A DNA stretch of 64,000 nt from Streptomyces sp. SCL15-4 (GCF_033366695.1 NZ_JAOBTQ010000001.1:372001-436000), one strand, 5' to 3'. Positions 33,834-42,839 are shown, counted from the stretch's first letter. A program made the numbers and translations. The notes: generated from the sequence alone by a model not told the origin.

Positions 33834-35105
33834 TCAGGCGGGTACGATCTCGCCACGAGTGTCTCCGTCACGCCTCAGCTCGACCCGGTCGCCGAAAAGA
33901 CGTCGCCGCAAGAAGAGGAAGGCGATGACGAAGAGACCTAGATAGCCGGTTGCTATGACCGCGTACAGCGAGGCGGTGAACGGAATCCCGCGGTCGCTCG
34001 CGAACTCACCGGAAAGCGGCAGCAGAGCGACGGCGGTGACGGAGATGACGCATTCCTGGGTGATGAACAGCCGGCCGAGGATCTCCTCGTCGCTGCGCAT
34101 CTGCAAAATGGTGTCCAAAGTGGTGGCACCGAGCGTGGTCGCGACCCCCAGCAGCCAGAAGGCCAGGCCCGCCAGGACCAGGCTGGAGCCGGAGGCGAGC
34201 AGCAGCAGCGCCACCGCGGACAGCCCGCAGGCCACGCCGACCAGGTAGGTACGGGTCGCCAGCCGGCGGGCCAGCGCGATGGAGCACAGCGCGCCGACGG
34301 CGGTGCCGCCGTCCAGCACCGCGATCCCGTACGAGCCTCCGTGCACCCAGTGGTTGACGGGGGCAACCAGCACCGCGGCCAAAGCGGTGACGGTCGCGGG
34401 CATACCGCTGAGAATCAGGTGCACACAGAGCCCGGGAACGGAGCGCAGCGCCGTGCCGAGCTGTCGCCAGCTCTCGGAGAGGCTGGTGGGACGCACGGAG
34501 GCGGCATCGGACCCTTCCTTCCCGGGCCCGCCGCCCGGCAGCCCGCCGAGCGCGGCGAAGCCCAGTGTGCCGACGAAGAAGAACACGGTGAGCACGCACA
34601 GGACGACACCGCTGGAGCAGAACGCGGCGAGCAGGGCGACGATGCCGAGACCGGTGAGTTTGGCCGCCGGCAGGAACGCCGAGCGCAGGGCGTTGATCCG
34701 CTTCAGCTCCGTGGGAGGCGACACCTGCCGGGCCAGCACGAAGCTGGCGGAACGATACTGCGGCCGGATGAAGGCCGAGATGACGAAGGCGATCATCAGC
34801 GGCAACTGGGCACCGGTCAGCAACAGGAGTATTCCGCCGAAGAAGACCGAGACACAGCGTACCGAATTCGTGATCAGCGCGACGCCGAGTGTGCTGTACC
34901 GATCGAGAACGCTGCCGCCCACGAGTTGGCCGAGGAATCCCACGGCGTATTCGAGAGCGACCAGGAGGCCGAACGTCGTGGCGCTCCCCGTCTTCTCGTA
35001 GAAGGCGAGTCCGACGGCCAGGGTGAAACCTCCCACGCCGATGTTGGTCAGCGTGAACCCGGCCAGATAGACAGGAATGGCGCGATCGGCTCCGAGGTTT
35101 CTCAT
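33834..35105 (-). CDS. MFS transporter, cluster A exporter
   Basis: The 423-residue protein has about twelve membrane helices. It starts RAIPVYLAGFTLTNIGVGGFTLAVGLAFYEKTGSATTFGLLV, typical of the MFS_3 (enterobactin exporter-like) branch. RVELRRDG at the C-terminus is cytoplasmic. The ATG at 35105 is fixed by where membrane character begins; it has no clear Shine-Dalgarno sequence and a hairpin lies four bases upstream. It is first in the cluster A direction and is probably its exporter. Confidence 0.85.
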   Translation of the reverse strand: MRNLGADRAIPVYLAGFTLTNIGVGGFTLAVGLAFYEKTGSATTFGLLVALEYAVGFLGQLVGGSVLDRYSTLGVALITNSVRCVSVFFGGILLLLTGAQLPLMIAFVISAFIRPQYRSASFVLARQVSPPTELKRINALRSAFLPAAKLTGLGIVALLAAFCSSGVVLCVLTVFFFVGTLGFAALGGLPGGGPGKEGSDAASVRPTSLSESWRQLGTALRSVPGLCVHLILSGMPATVTALAAVLVAPVNHWVHGGSYGIAVLDGGTAVGALCSIALARRLATRTYLVGVACGLSAVALLLLASGSSLVLAGLAFWLLGVATTLGATTLDTILQMRSDEEILGRLFITQECVISVTAVALLPLSGEFASDRGIPFTASLYAVIATGYLGLFVIAFLFLRRRLFGDRVELRRDGDTRGEIVPA

Positions 35106-35109
35106 GATG

Positions 35110-35133
35110 CGCACGTAGCGTCTCGTACGTGCG
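35110..35133 (-). promoter_or_regulatory. inverted repeat over the start region of the exporter gene
   Basis: CGCACGTA at 35110-35117 and TACGTGCG at 35126-35133 are perfect 8-base inverted repeats with an 8-base spacer. They end four bases before the exporter ATG. In mRNA this would form a hairpin in the ribosome-binding region; in DNA it could be an operator. Nothing decides between them. Confidence 0.5.
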
Positions 35134-35283
35134 TGAGCGATGCCGACAAGACATGCCTCCCGAGTGCGACCGGTTCCTTCCGGACCGGCCGCGCAAACGC
35201 ACAGCCGGTGGTCGGGTAACACCCTGCCCACTCCCCCGATGGTGATCAACCACCGGTCTCATCCCCCGAGATGCACGACCGTT

Positions 35284-35313
35284 ATTTTACCTGTCCATTA
35301 AGTGGCATTGGAA
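35284..35313 (-). promoter_or_regulatory. candidate promoter of cluster A
   Basis: On the minus strand TTCCAA (35313-35308) and TAAAAT (35289-35284) are spaced by 18 bases in an unusually AT-rich patch, about 170 bases upstream of the exporter start. It is a plausible sigma-70-type promoter, but the -35 match is weak. Confidence 0.35.
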
Positions 35314-35529
35314 TATTCCTGAGGATCAGGTCCGTGGAAGACCCACGTGGAAGACCCCGCCGCGGCCTGGCGGGGATGGCGGGAGATTGCCGTCCGGACC
35401 CGGGTCCACTCGCCGGGTGCGGGCGCACCGTACGGCCGTCGGGTCCGCCTCGGCGGCCTTGCCGACGGCGATCGCGCCCGTCACCGCACGGGGAATCGCC
35501 GGGCATCGGGCCGTAGGCCGGGCGCTGGG

Positions 35530-35880
35530 CGCTCTGCGCCGGTCGATCAGGCGGAAGGCGTCGCCGCGGGTGCCGTCGTGCCGGTGCCGAAGCGGATGCC
35601 CAGGACCCGCCGCGTCAGGGCGCGTGCGACGGCGTCGCCCTTCCAGGCGCCGGCCACCGGGTTGTGGCTGACCGCGGCTCCGGTGTCGGCCGGCACGGGC
35701 ATCTCGTCGTCGGCGACAGCACGCAGCGCAGCCCGGTCCTCCTCGGCGGCCTCGGCGATGACGCCCACGTCGACGGGTGCGCAAGTACCTGCGTCGGTGA
35801 CGGTGGTGAACCCGTCGTGCGACGCCTCCAGGGCCGCGAGCTTCGCCGAGAGGCGGGCGGTGCCGGCGGCGGTGCGGCTG
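35530..35880 (-). pseudogene. decayed amidohydrolase (cytosine deaminase-like) remnant
   Basis: A minus-strand frame reads LSAKLAALEASHDGFTTVTDAGTC, then DTGAAVSHNPVAGAWKGDAVARALTRRVLGIRFGTGT. The second block is the SHNP substrate/metal loop of the TRZ/ATZ amidohydrolase family. The frame then shifts by one base near 35587, and the expected continuation DGTRGDAFRLID occurs in the next frame. Sequence between the first and second blocks is missing. The family is about 450 residues long, so this is a short remnant. Confidence 0.6.
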
Positions 35881-36742
35881 CCGGCGGCCTGGGCCGGCTG
35901 GGCGCTGCGGCGGGAACCTCCGGTGCCGGACCCGCGGTTGTTCACCGTGCCGGTGGTGCGGGCGGGGGCGGTCGGCATGGCGCCGGCGTCCGTCGGGATG
36001 TCCGGCCTGTTCCACGTCAACGTGCGGTGTTCGCGGTACGCCAAGGGCTGCTCGCCGCGTGGCTGCCGCCGGTGGCGGGTGCGCTGCTGCCCGCTCCGCG
36101 CTGCGCGGTGGCCCTGGAGCGGCGTAAAAAGCCCCCCGGTGACGCTCGGGTCCGAGCCGGTGGTGCCGGCGGCCGGTCCGGGCACGGTCTCGCTGGTCGG
36201 CCCGGACACCCGTATCCGCCGTACGCGCTCGGAGCGGCGCCACCGCGGCCGGGTGCGGGCCGGCGACGCCGCTGCCGCCGCACGGCACGAGGTGCGCGCC
36301 GCCCGGGCGCCGGGCCGGGGCGGGTCGGGGTTGCGGAGGCTGGCGCGGGAGCCGGGCGGCGCGCCGGGCGTGGCGGTCAGCGGCAGCGTGGTGACCGGGT
36401 GTTCACCGCGGGCCTCCCGGTGCCGCTGCGCGGGCCCGGCGCGCCGACGGCCGTTCCCGCCGCCGAACGGCGCCCGGTCGCCCAGAGCTTGACCTCGCCC
36501 GGCCTGCGCACGCCGTCGTCACGGACTTCATCACGTCCCTCGACACCGTGATGCGGATGCCGGCCGTACTGGTGGTGGCGGTCGGCGCATCGGGGGCCGC
36601 CCGCGCCGCGAGCCCGGGGGCGCGGGCGGCCAGGGCGAGTGACGGCCGACGGGCGGGCGTCTGCGCAGCGCGCTCGGCGGTGCGCTCGACGTCGGGTGCG
36701 GCCTGTACTCCACGACTCCCGTGACCGTGAGCGCCCAGAACT
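35881..36742. other. degenerate region without an intact gene
   Basis: About 860 bases hold only broken frames with few coding-like runs. Examples are AHAVVTDFITSLDTVMRM and ALGGALDVGCGLYSTTPVTV on the plus strand between 36500 and 36740. These may be worn gene fragments, but I cannot name them. Together with the amidohydrolase remnant upstream, the region looks like a scar at the edge of cluster A. Confidence 0.4.
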
Positions 36743-37456
36743 TTAGAAGTCGTCCGCGCCGTTGCGCAGTTCCGGGGTCCAGTAGCCGGTGAGGGCCTTG
36801 GCCGGGTCGACGGCGATGCCGTCGCTGCCGGGCGCGGTGACGGCGATGACCGTGGAGTCGCCCTCCAGCGTGACGGAGAACGCCGACACCGGTTCGTTGT
36901 CCTCGTCGACGCCGCCGTCCGACAGCTTCACCAGGGCGTAGGCCGGGGCTCCCGCCGCCAGCACGACCGGTGTGGCCGGCTTGCTCTTGGCGACGGCCGG
37001 GACGTCCTGCTTGTGGCTCTCCAGGAACTGGATGTGCGGGAAGCCCGTCAGCCGGCAGAAGTGGCGGGAGGTGTTCTTCGCCGTGAGGACGATGTGGGTG
37101 TAGGGCGGACCGTCCTGCGTGGCGGCGGTGATGGTGACGTCCCCCGCGGTGCAGACCGGAGCGGAGGCGGAGGCCTGCTCGCCCGTGGAGCCGCTGGTGC
37201 CGGCGGAACCGGTGGAGCCCGTGGAGCCCTTCGCCCCCGTCGAGCGCGCCGAGCCGGTCGATCCCGTCCCCTCGGACGCGCTGGTGTCCTTGTCGCTTGC
37301 CGGCTGAGCGGACGCCGTGGACGACGCCACGGTGGCCGCGGGAGCAGCCGAGGACTTCGACGTGCTGTCCCCGTCACTCTGGCAGGCGGTGAGAGACAGG
37401 GTGAGAGCCGTACCCGCGACGGCGAGCAGCACGGAGCGGTGGCGCGGAGTGTTCAT
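36743..37456 (-). CDS. DUF4232 lipoprotein
   Basis: The 237-residue protein starts MNTPRHRSVLLAVAGTALTLSLTACQ, a signal peptide ending in an LTAC lipobox, so it should be lipid-anchored outside the membrane. A long Ser/Thr/Gly/Ala-rich linker (residues about 28-95, with GSTGSTG-type repeats) leads to a DUF4232 domain with VTITAATQDG, HIVLTAKNTSRHFCRLTGFPHIQF and VVLAAGAPAYALVKL. Two Cys at VCTAGD and HFCRL could form the usual disulfide. Function is unknown; a cell-surface role is inferred. Start ATG chosen at the signal peptide. Confidence 0.85.
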   Translation of the reverse strand: MNTPRHRSVLLAVAGTALTLSLTACQSDGDSTSKSSAAPAATVASSTASAQPASDKDTSASEGTGSTGSARSTGAKGSTGSTGSAGTSGSTGEQASASAPVCTAGDVTITAATQDGPPYTHIVLTAKNTSRHFCRLTGFPHIQFLESHKQDVPAVAKSKPATPVVLAAGAPAYALVKLSDGGVDEDNEPVSAFSVTLEGDSTVIAVTAPGSDGIAVDPAKALTGYWTPELRNGADDF

Positions 37457-37512
37457 GGAGAGTCCCCCCGGAGAGTGCGGGCCGCGGCGCGGTGCCGTCG
37501 GCCGAGGTCGTC

Positions 37513-37554
37513 GTACTGGTGTTGCGGTACTGGTCTTGCGGTACCGGTGTTGCG
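37513..37554. repeat. three tandem 14-base repeats
   Basis: GTACTGGTGTTGCG is repeated three times in a row at 37513-37526, 37527-37540 and 37541-37554, with one change in each of the second and third copies. It lies upstream of the lipoprotein start at 37456 on the minus strand, so it may be a regulatory array. Confidence 0.7.
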
Positions 37555-37730
37555 CGGTTCTCAGTCGACGTCGGGCGGTCCGGACCTGTCCCCGGCCCGC
37601 ACGGGCTCCGGCTCCCGGCGGGTCCGTCCGCTCCGGGATTTCATTACCTAAGCCGCGTCCGCCCCGGAAGGCCGACCGTTCCGCGTCGGCCTTCAGTCGA
37701 CCATTTCCGGTCCGCCGCGCCCAGGCGGTT

Positions 37731-37770
37731 CTCCCGGCAGAAGTACCGTCGGCCATACTTCTGCCGGGAG
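37731..37770. promoter_or_regulatory. perfect 15-bp inverted repeat upstream of the NB-ARC regulator
   Basis: CTCCCGGCAGAAGTA at 37731-37745 is perfectly repeated in inverted form at 37756-37770 with a 10-base spacer. It lies 40 bases upstream of the GTG start of the large regulator gene. It could be an operator or a transcript hairpin; there is no T-run and no gene ends just upstream on the plus strand, so a simple terminator is less likely. Confidence 0.6.
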
Positions 37771-37810
37771 GCTCTCATCCGGACGAGCCGGACGATCGGG
37801 GACATCGACG

Positions 37811-40117
37811 GTGCGCGACGGCACGCCAGCCACAGGCGATTTCGGGCAGCGGTTGCGCCGGCTGCGGACCCGTGCCGGACTGAGCCAGGAAGCCCTCGCG
37901 CACGGCGCCCAGGTGAGTGTCAGGGCGCTGGCGGACATGGAACGCGGACGTACCCGGGGGCCGCAGCGCCGCACGGTGCGGGCGCTGGCCGAGGCGCTGG
38001 GACTGGACGACGACGAGGCGGCGAGCCTGGAGGAGTCCGCCGCCCTCGGCCGTCCGCGCCCCCGGCCGGCCACCGGCCCGGCCGGTCCCGGCATCCTGGC
38101 CCTGCCGCGCGACATCGAGGACTTCACCGCGCGCGGGCCGGCCCTCGCCCGTCTGCTGGACCTGGCGCGGGACGCCGCCGCGGGCCGGCCGGTGGTCAGC
38201 GTGGTCTCCGGGCAGCCCGGTCTGGGCAAGACCGCGTTCGCGGTGCACGCCGCGCACGTCCTCGCCCCGCACTTCCCCGACGGGCAGTTCGCCCTGGACC
38301 TGCACGGCATGGATCCCGAGCCGACCACGCCCCGCGACGCGCTGGCCCGGCTGCTGGGCGCGATGGGGGTGGCCGACGCGGCGCTGCCCGCGGGCACCGA
38401 CGACCGCGCCGGCCTGTGGCGGTCCCTGGCCGGCGAACGGCGCATGCTCCTGCTGCTGGACAACGCCGCAGACGAATCCCAGGTCGTCCCCCTGCTGCCC
38501 GGCACCGGCCCGTCCCTGACCCTCGTCACCAGCCGCCACACCCTGGCGGGCCTGGAGTCCGTGCACCGCACCGATCTGGCGCTGCTGCGGCGCGAGGAAG
38601 CGGTCGAACTCCTGACCCGCATCGTCGGCGCGGACCGGGTACGGGCTCAGGCACAGGCCGCACGCGACCTCGCCGACCTGTGCGGACACCTCCCGCTGGC
38701 CGTCCGGATCGCCGGCCAGCGGCTCCTCAGCCGTCCGCACGAACGCCTCGGCAAGCTCGTGGCCCGCCTCGCCGCCGAGAGCCGGCGGCTGGACGGGCTC
38801 CAGGCCGGAAGCCTGCGGGTGCGCGCCGCCTTCGCGCTCTCGTACCGTCAGCTTCCGGCCGAGTCGAAGACCTTGCTGCGCCGCGCCGCGCTGGCCGCCG
38901 GCTCGGACTTCAGCCCGGAGACCGGCGCGCTCCTGGCCGGTCTGTCCTACGACGAGGCGGTCGCCCGCGCCGAGGAACTGACGGACGCCGGTCTGCTGCA
39001 GAGCGATCCCGCCGCCGAGCGGTACCGCTTCCACGACCTGCTCAAGCTCTACGCGGCCGAACAGGCCGAGCGCGAGGACGGCCCCGAGGTCCGTGACGCC
39101 GCCCTGGACCGGACCGAGCACTGGATGCTGCGCCGGGCCACCGCCGCCGCGCTGCACTTCGACGTCGGCCACGAACGGACCACGGCGCTGGGCGACCCGG
39201 ACCCGGACACGGCGCCCACCGGCCGGGACGAGGCACGGGCCTGGCTGGAGGCCGAGCGGGCCCAGTGGCTCGCCGCGCTGCGCCGGGCCCATGACGCCGG
39301 CCGGCACCGGCAGGTGCTGGACACGGCGGAGGCGATGCACTGGTTCTCCGACCTCAACCAGCACTGGGAGCAGTGGGTGGAGGTGTTCCGGCGCTCCGCC
39401 GACGCCGCCCGCTCCCTGGGCAGCAGACGCGAGGAGGCGACGCACCTCAACTACCTCGCCTGGGCGTACAACCTCTGCGTCCACGACCCCCGCGCCGCCC
39501 TGACGAGCGCCGACGCCGCGCTCACGGCGGCCCGCGACTGCGGGGACGGGCTGCAAGAGGGCTGGGCGCTCGGCTACGGCGCGGGCGCGCTCAGCCGGCT
39601 GGGCCGCACGGAAGAGGCCCAGGAGCGCCTGCGCGCCGCGGCCCGCTGCCTCGCCGTGCAGGAGTCACCGCAGGGCCGGCTGGCCGAGCTGACGGTCCTC
39701 AACAGCCTGGGGACCCTGCTGCGCCAGACCGGCCGGGCGGCCGAGGCCCTGGACATCCACCGCCGCAGCGAGCGGATCTGCCACGCGGGGATTCCGGGCC
39801 GGACGCAGGAGGTGATCGCGTTGTACCACGCGGTCGCCCGGCAGCAGATCGGCAACGATCTCGCGGCCCTGGAGCGCTGGCAGGAGGCCGAAGCGCCGCT
39901 CCGGCAGGCCCTCGCCGCCTTCGAAGCCGCGCAGATGCCGGCGTGGGCCGGACAGGCCCGGCTGGACCTGGGCCAGGCGCTCGGTGCCGTGGGACATCCT
40001 GAAGCCAGGGAGACGTTGTGCGCCGCCCGCGACGCCCTGGCGGCGTTGAGAAGCCCGCGCCGGGTCGAGGCCGACGCCGCGCTCACCGCGCTCGACCGGG
40101 CCACCGCCGATTCGTGA
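37811..40117 (+). CDS. HTH-NB-ARC-TPR (STAND) transcriptional regulator
   Basis: The 768-residue protein has an N-terminal XRE-type HTH (about 11-66; LRTRAGLSQEALAHGAQVSVRALADMERG), an NB-ARC ATPase (P-loop GQPGLGKTAF at 134-143, Walker B RMLLLLDNAAD, then LTLVTSRHTLAGLE), the CGHLPLAVRIAG helical motif, an RFHDLLKLYA winged-helix linker and a C-terminal TPR array from about residue 480. Such STAND proteins bind ATP, oligomerise and activate transcription. It differs from AfsR/SARP in lacking a BTAD domain. It is monocistronic and may regulate one of the clusters. Confidence 0.9.
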   Translation: MRDGTPATGDFGQRLRRLRTRAGLSQEALAHGAQVSVRALADMERGRTRGPQRRTVRALAEALGLDDDEAASLEESAALGRPRPRPATGPAGPGILALPRDIEDFTARGPALARLLDLARDAAAGRPVVSVVSGQPGLGKTAFAVHAAHVLAPHFPDGQFALDLHGMDPEPTTPRDALARLLGAMGVADAALPAGTDDRAGLWRSLAGERRMLLLLDNAADESQVVPLLPGTGPSLTLVTSRHTLAGLESVHRTDLALLRREEAVELLTRIVGADRVRAQAQAARDLADLCGHLPLAVRIAGQRLLSRPHERLGKLVARLAAESRRLDGLQAGSLRVRAAFALSYRQLPAESKTLLRRAALAAGSDFSPETGALLAGLSYDEAVARAEELTDAGLLQSDPAAERYRFHDLLKLYAAEQAEREDGPEVRDAALDRTEHWMLRRATAAALHFDVGHERTTALGDPDPDTAPTGRDEARAWLEAERAQWLAALRRAHDAGRHRQVLDTAEAMHWFSDLNQHWEQWVEVFRRSADAARSLGSRREEATHLNYLAWAYNLCVHDPRAALTSADAALTAARDCGDGLQEGWALGYGAGALSRLGRTEEAQERLRAAARCLAVQESPQGRLAELTVLNSLGTLLRQTGRAAEALDIHRRSERICHAGIPGRTQEVIALYHAVARQQIGNDLAALERWQEAEAPLRQALAAFEAAQMPAWAGQARLDLGQALGAVGHPEARETLCAARDALAALRSPRRVEADAALTALDRATADS

Positions 40118-40292
40118 GGTCACGTCGCGCCGCCGGCTCGGTGGCCGGGGACGCGAGGCCGGCTCACCGTCCGTCGACGAGGATGCCGGCCGGTCCGGCG
40201 AAAGGCTGTCGCAGAGCGGCCCGGACGATGACCGGCGATCGGCGCACCGGCCCGCGCCGGCCACGGCACTGACGTGCCGCCTCCGGATCTCC

Positions 40293-41093
40293 TCACTGTG
40301 AGGCCGTAGCGCCTACCGGGGTGAGGTGTGGCCGTTTGGCGGTGTGGCCGTCGCCGGAGGAGCGGCCGCGCAGGCGCCGGGTGAGCCAGGGGCCGAGGAA
40401 GGCGGCGCCCCATCGGAGTTCGCTGGTGGCCGCGCGCCATCCGGTGGGCACGGGTGTCGTCGGCGCGGCCAGTGGGTGTGTCCAGGTGTCGTCGGCGCCG
40501 GGCAGGTCCAGTGCGTGGGCGAGGGCCGCGGCGATGCGCTGGTGGCCGAGCGGGCCGGCGTGGAGCCGGTCGGGACTCCACAGACGGGGGTCGGTGACGA
40601 CGGCGTGGTGGCCGGTCTCGGCGACGGCGACGCCGTGGTCGCGGGCGGCTTCGCGGACGCGCTGGTTGAGGGCGGTGACGCGCGGGGTGAGGGGGCGGGC
40701 GAGTGGGGTGATACGGGCGAGGTCGGGAAAGGTGAGCGTGGCGGCGTGGCCACCCTGGGCGGTGAGGGCGGCGAACACGGCCGCCAGGTGGCCGGCGACG
40801 TGGCCGGCGTCGAAGCGGGGGCGCAGCAGGCCGTCGACGCCGGCGACGACGGTGGCCACGTCGGGGCGGAGGGCCAGGGCGGGCGCGAGCTGTTCGGCGT
40901 GGATCTGCGCGGCGAGGCGGCCCCGTACGGCGAGGTCGGCGTGGCGGAGACCGGGACGGCCGTGCGCGAGGTGCTCGGCGAGCCGGTCGGCGAAGCCGCG
41001 CAGGCCGACGGTGTCGTCACCGTCGCCGAGGCCCTCGGTCCGGCTGTCGCCCAGGGCGACGTAGCGGCGGTACGTCGCGTCAGTGCCGGGCAT
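40293..41093 (-). CDS. SGNH/GDSL hydrolase family protein
   Basis: The 266-residue protein starts YRRYVALGDSRTEGLGDGDD, the GDS block I with the nucleophilic Ser, followed by GLRGFADRLAEHL, NQRVREAARDHG and the block V DRLHAGPLGHQRIAAAL, with the catalytic Asp and His. It has no signal peptide, so it is cytoplasmic. A C-terminal tail of about 60 residues (WRAATSELRWGAAFLGPWLTRR) is common in actinobacterial members. Its start overlaps the end of the PadR gene by 14 bases, so the two are coupled. Confidence 0.85.
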   Translation of the reverse strand: MPGTDATYRRYVALGDSRTEGLGDGDDTVGLRGFADRLAEHLAHGRPGLRHADLAVRGRLAAQIHAEQLAPALALRPDVATVVAGVDGLLRPRFDAGHVAGHLAAVFAALTAQGGHAATLTFPDLARITPLARPLTPRVTALNQRVREAARDHGVAVAETGHHAVVTDPRLWSPDRLHAGPLGHQRIAAALAHALDLPGADDTWTHPLAAPTTPVPTGWRAATSELRWGAAFLGPWLTRRLRGRSSGDGHTAKRPHLTPVGATASQ

Positions 41094-41649
41094 GGGCCCG
41101 CTGCCTCTCCCGCAGGACCGTGATGGTGCGCTCGCACCAGTCACGGTTGCCCTGTTCGAAGGCCAGGCCGCGCAGGCACGTCAGGTAGGGGCCGACGCGG
41201 TCGCCGTGGCGCAGGAACTCCTCCTCCGTACGGTCGCCGCGCATGCCGCGCAGCAGCTTGCCGAAGAGGTCGATCTTGGCCCGGGCGAACGCGGCGCGTT
41301 CGGAGAGCCGCGCGATCAGGGCCTCGGGGTCGACGTGGTCGGCGGCCTGGACCTTGACGAGCAGGTCGTCGCGGATGAAGGAGGGCTTCGCGGAGGCGGC
41401 CGTGAACTCTCCCAGTTCGGCCAGCCCGGCGTCGGTCACCTGGAACAGGCGCTTGTTGGGCCGGGTCTGCTGGAGCACCTCGCGGCCCGCGATCAGCCCG
41501 TCCTTCTCCAGCCGGGTCAGCTCGGCGTAGAGCTGCTGCGGCTGGGCGTACCAGAAGTTCGCCACGCCGAGGTCGAACGCCTTGGCCAGCTGGTAGCCGC
41601 TGAGTTCTCCGTCGAGCAGTGCCGCCAGCACGGCGTGCCGTAGCGCCAT
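41080..41649 (-). CDS. PadR family transcriptional repressor
   Basis: The 189-residue protein has the PadR winged-helix: RHAVLAALLDGELSGYQLAKAFDLGVANFWYAQPQQLYAELTRLEKDGLIAGREV, followed by the Vir C-terminal helical domain. The ATG follows AAGGAGA. It is divergent from a SnoaL-like gene with two overlapping palindromes between them, which fits the PadR autoregulation pattern. It also leads the SGNH hydrolase gene. Confidence 0.9.
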   Translation of the reverse strand: MALRHAVLAALLDGELSGYQLAKAFDLGVANFWYAQPQQLYAELTRLEKDGLIAGREVLQQTRPNKRLFQVTDAGLAELGEFTAASAKPSFIRDDLLVKVQAADHVDPEALIARLSERAAFARAKIDLFGKLLRGMRGDRTEEEFLRHGDRVGPYLTCLRGLAFEQGNRDWCERTITVLRERQRAHARH

Positions 41650-41695
41650 CGGGCCGTCTCCTTGTCTGCCTCTGTCGCGGATGCCCCGACCATGG

Positions 41696-41729
41696 TAGTC
41701 ATGAAAATGACTAGTCACATTTATGACTA
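41696..41729. promoter_or_regulatory. double PadR operator
   Basis: TAGTCATGAAAATGACTA at 41696-41713 is a perfect palindrome with a 4-base centre. TAGTCACATTTATGACTA at 41712-41729 is a near-perfect second copy sharing two bases with the first. Both lie between the divergent PadR and SnoaL-like starts and contain the AT-rich ATGAC core expected for PadR. Confidence 0.75.
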
Positions 41730-41745
41730 TGGAGGAGAGCCGGCC

Positions 41746-42177
41746 ATGACCACCGCCGACCGTTTCCGCGCCGCCGTGCACCGCCGTGACCTCGCGGCAC
41801 TGGACGACCTGTTCACCGAGAACATCCGCTTCTACAGCCCGGTGAAGTTCACCCCCTTCGAGGGCAAGCCGATGGTGCTGGGTCTCTTCGGGGTCCTGCT
41901 GCGCACGTTCGAGGACTTCCGTTACCTCGGCCAATACACCGGCACCGCGCAGACCGGCGCCGACAACACGTCCGCCGCCTCCGCGGTGCTGCTCTTCCGC
42001 GCCAGGGCCGGCGGCAAGGACATCCACGGCATCGACCTGCTGCACTTCGACGACGACGGCCGGATCAAGGAGTTCACCGTCATGGTCCGGCCCCGGTCCG
42101 CCGTCGACGCCCTCGGTGAGGCGGTCCTCGCCGGTCTGGTCGCGGACGGCCTGGTACCGGCGTCCACCGGCGAGTAG
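41746..42177 (+). CDS. SnoaL-like/NTF2-like protein
   Basis: The 143-residue protein shows the SnoaL pattern: FRAAVHRRDLAALDDLFTENIRFYSPVKFTPFEGKPMVLGLFGVLL, then DIHGIDLLHFDDDGRIKEFTVMVRP. The ATG follows GGAGGAG. Such small proteins catalyse cyclisations or hydrolysis, or only bind ligands. Divergence from PadR with a double operator between them suggests it is PadR's direct target, perhaps a ligand-removing enzyme. Confidence 0.8.
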   Translation: MTTADRFRAAVHRRDLAALDDLFTENIRFYSPVKFTPFEGKPMVLGLFGVLLRTFEDFRYLGQYTGTAQTGADNTSAASAVLLFRARAGGKDIHGIDLLHFDDDGRIKEFTVMVRPRSAVDALGEAVLAGLVADGLVPASTGE

Positions 42178-42202
42178 CCGCGCACTCCCCCGCCGTCGTG
42201 GG

Positions 42203-42715
42203 TCAGGGCCTGCGCACCTCGTAGTGGAAGCAGCCGTACTCCACCGCCCGTACGTGCACGAGCGCGACGTGGGAGTCGGCGAACGCCGCGCGCAGGGCCC
42301 GCTCCACGACGGTCTGCGCCAGGCCGGGGTCCTTGGGCAGCTGTACGACCGCGCCTCCCGTGATCCGGCCTTCGCCGTCGTAGCGACGCACGACGCGCAG
42401 CGCCCCGGTCTCGGCGAACGGATAGTCCAACGCCGCGTTCGGGCCCCGGCACCGGCCGGTGTGGATGAACACCGGGCCCACCTCGTCATAAGCCCCCGGG
42501 GCGGCTCCCACCTCCGCCGCCCACCGGCGCAACGGAGCGTACGACACCAAGGAGATCCGCTCGCCGGCCCGACTACGGCGCAAGCAGCAGCGCAACGGCG
42601 CTCCGTCCATGTCGTACACACGGGCGCGGGGAACCACGCCGGCGTCGTCGCGCTCGCGCAGCTCGTCGAGAACGTGCGGAGCGATGGCCATCGGCTGATA
42701 GGTCAACGTCGTCAT
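42203..42715 (-). CDS. DUF1203 family protein
   Basis: The 170-residue protein has the DUF1203 landmarks: VYDMDGAPLRCCLRRSRAGERISLVSYAPL, GPVFIHTGRC, and HVRAVEYGCFHYEVRRP at the C-terminus. Cys residues at CC, RC and GCF may bind a metal or form disulfides. Function is unknown. The ATG start at 42715 was chosen over an upstream frame. Confidence 0.8.
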   Translation of the reverse strand: MTTLTYQPMAIAPHVLDELRERDDAGVVPRARVYDMDGAPLRCCLRRSRAGERISLVSYAPLRRWAAEVGAAPGAYDEVGPVFIHTGRCRGPNAALDYPFAETGALRVVRRYDGEGRITGGAVVQLPKDPGLAQTVVERALRAAFADSHVALVHVRAVEYGCFHYEVRRP

Positions 42716-42839
42716 GTACTCAGGCTGCGTGGCGGAAGCCGCCGGTGCTGGCGGCAATCAGACCTCGAGTCCACCGCGGCACGCGGCCCGCCGACGGCGC
42801 GGCCCCCGCCCGGCGAGCGGGGGCCGCGGTGGTGGGGCA

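Noticed and set aside
35284..35313. Strong promoter for cluster A
   Set aside because: The -35 box (TTCCAA) is poor, so only low confidence was given.
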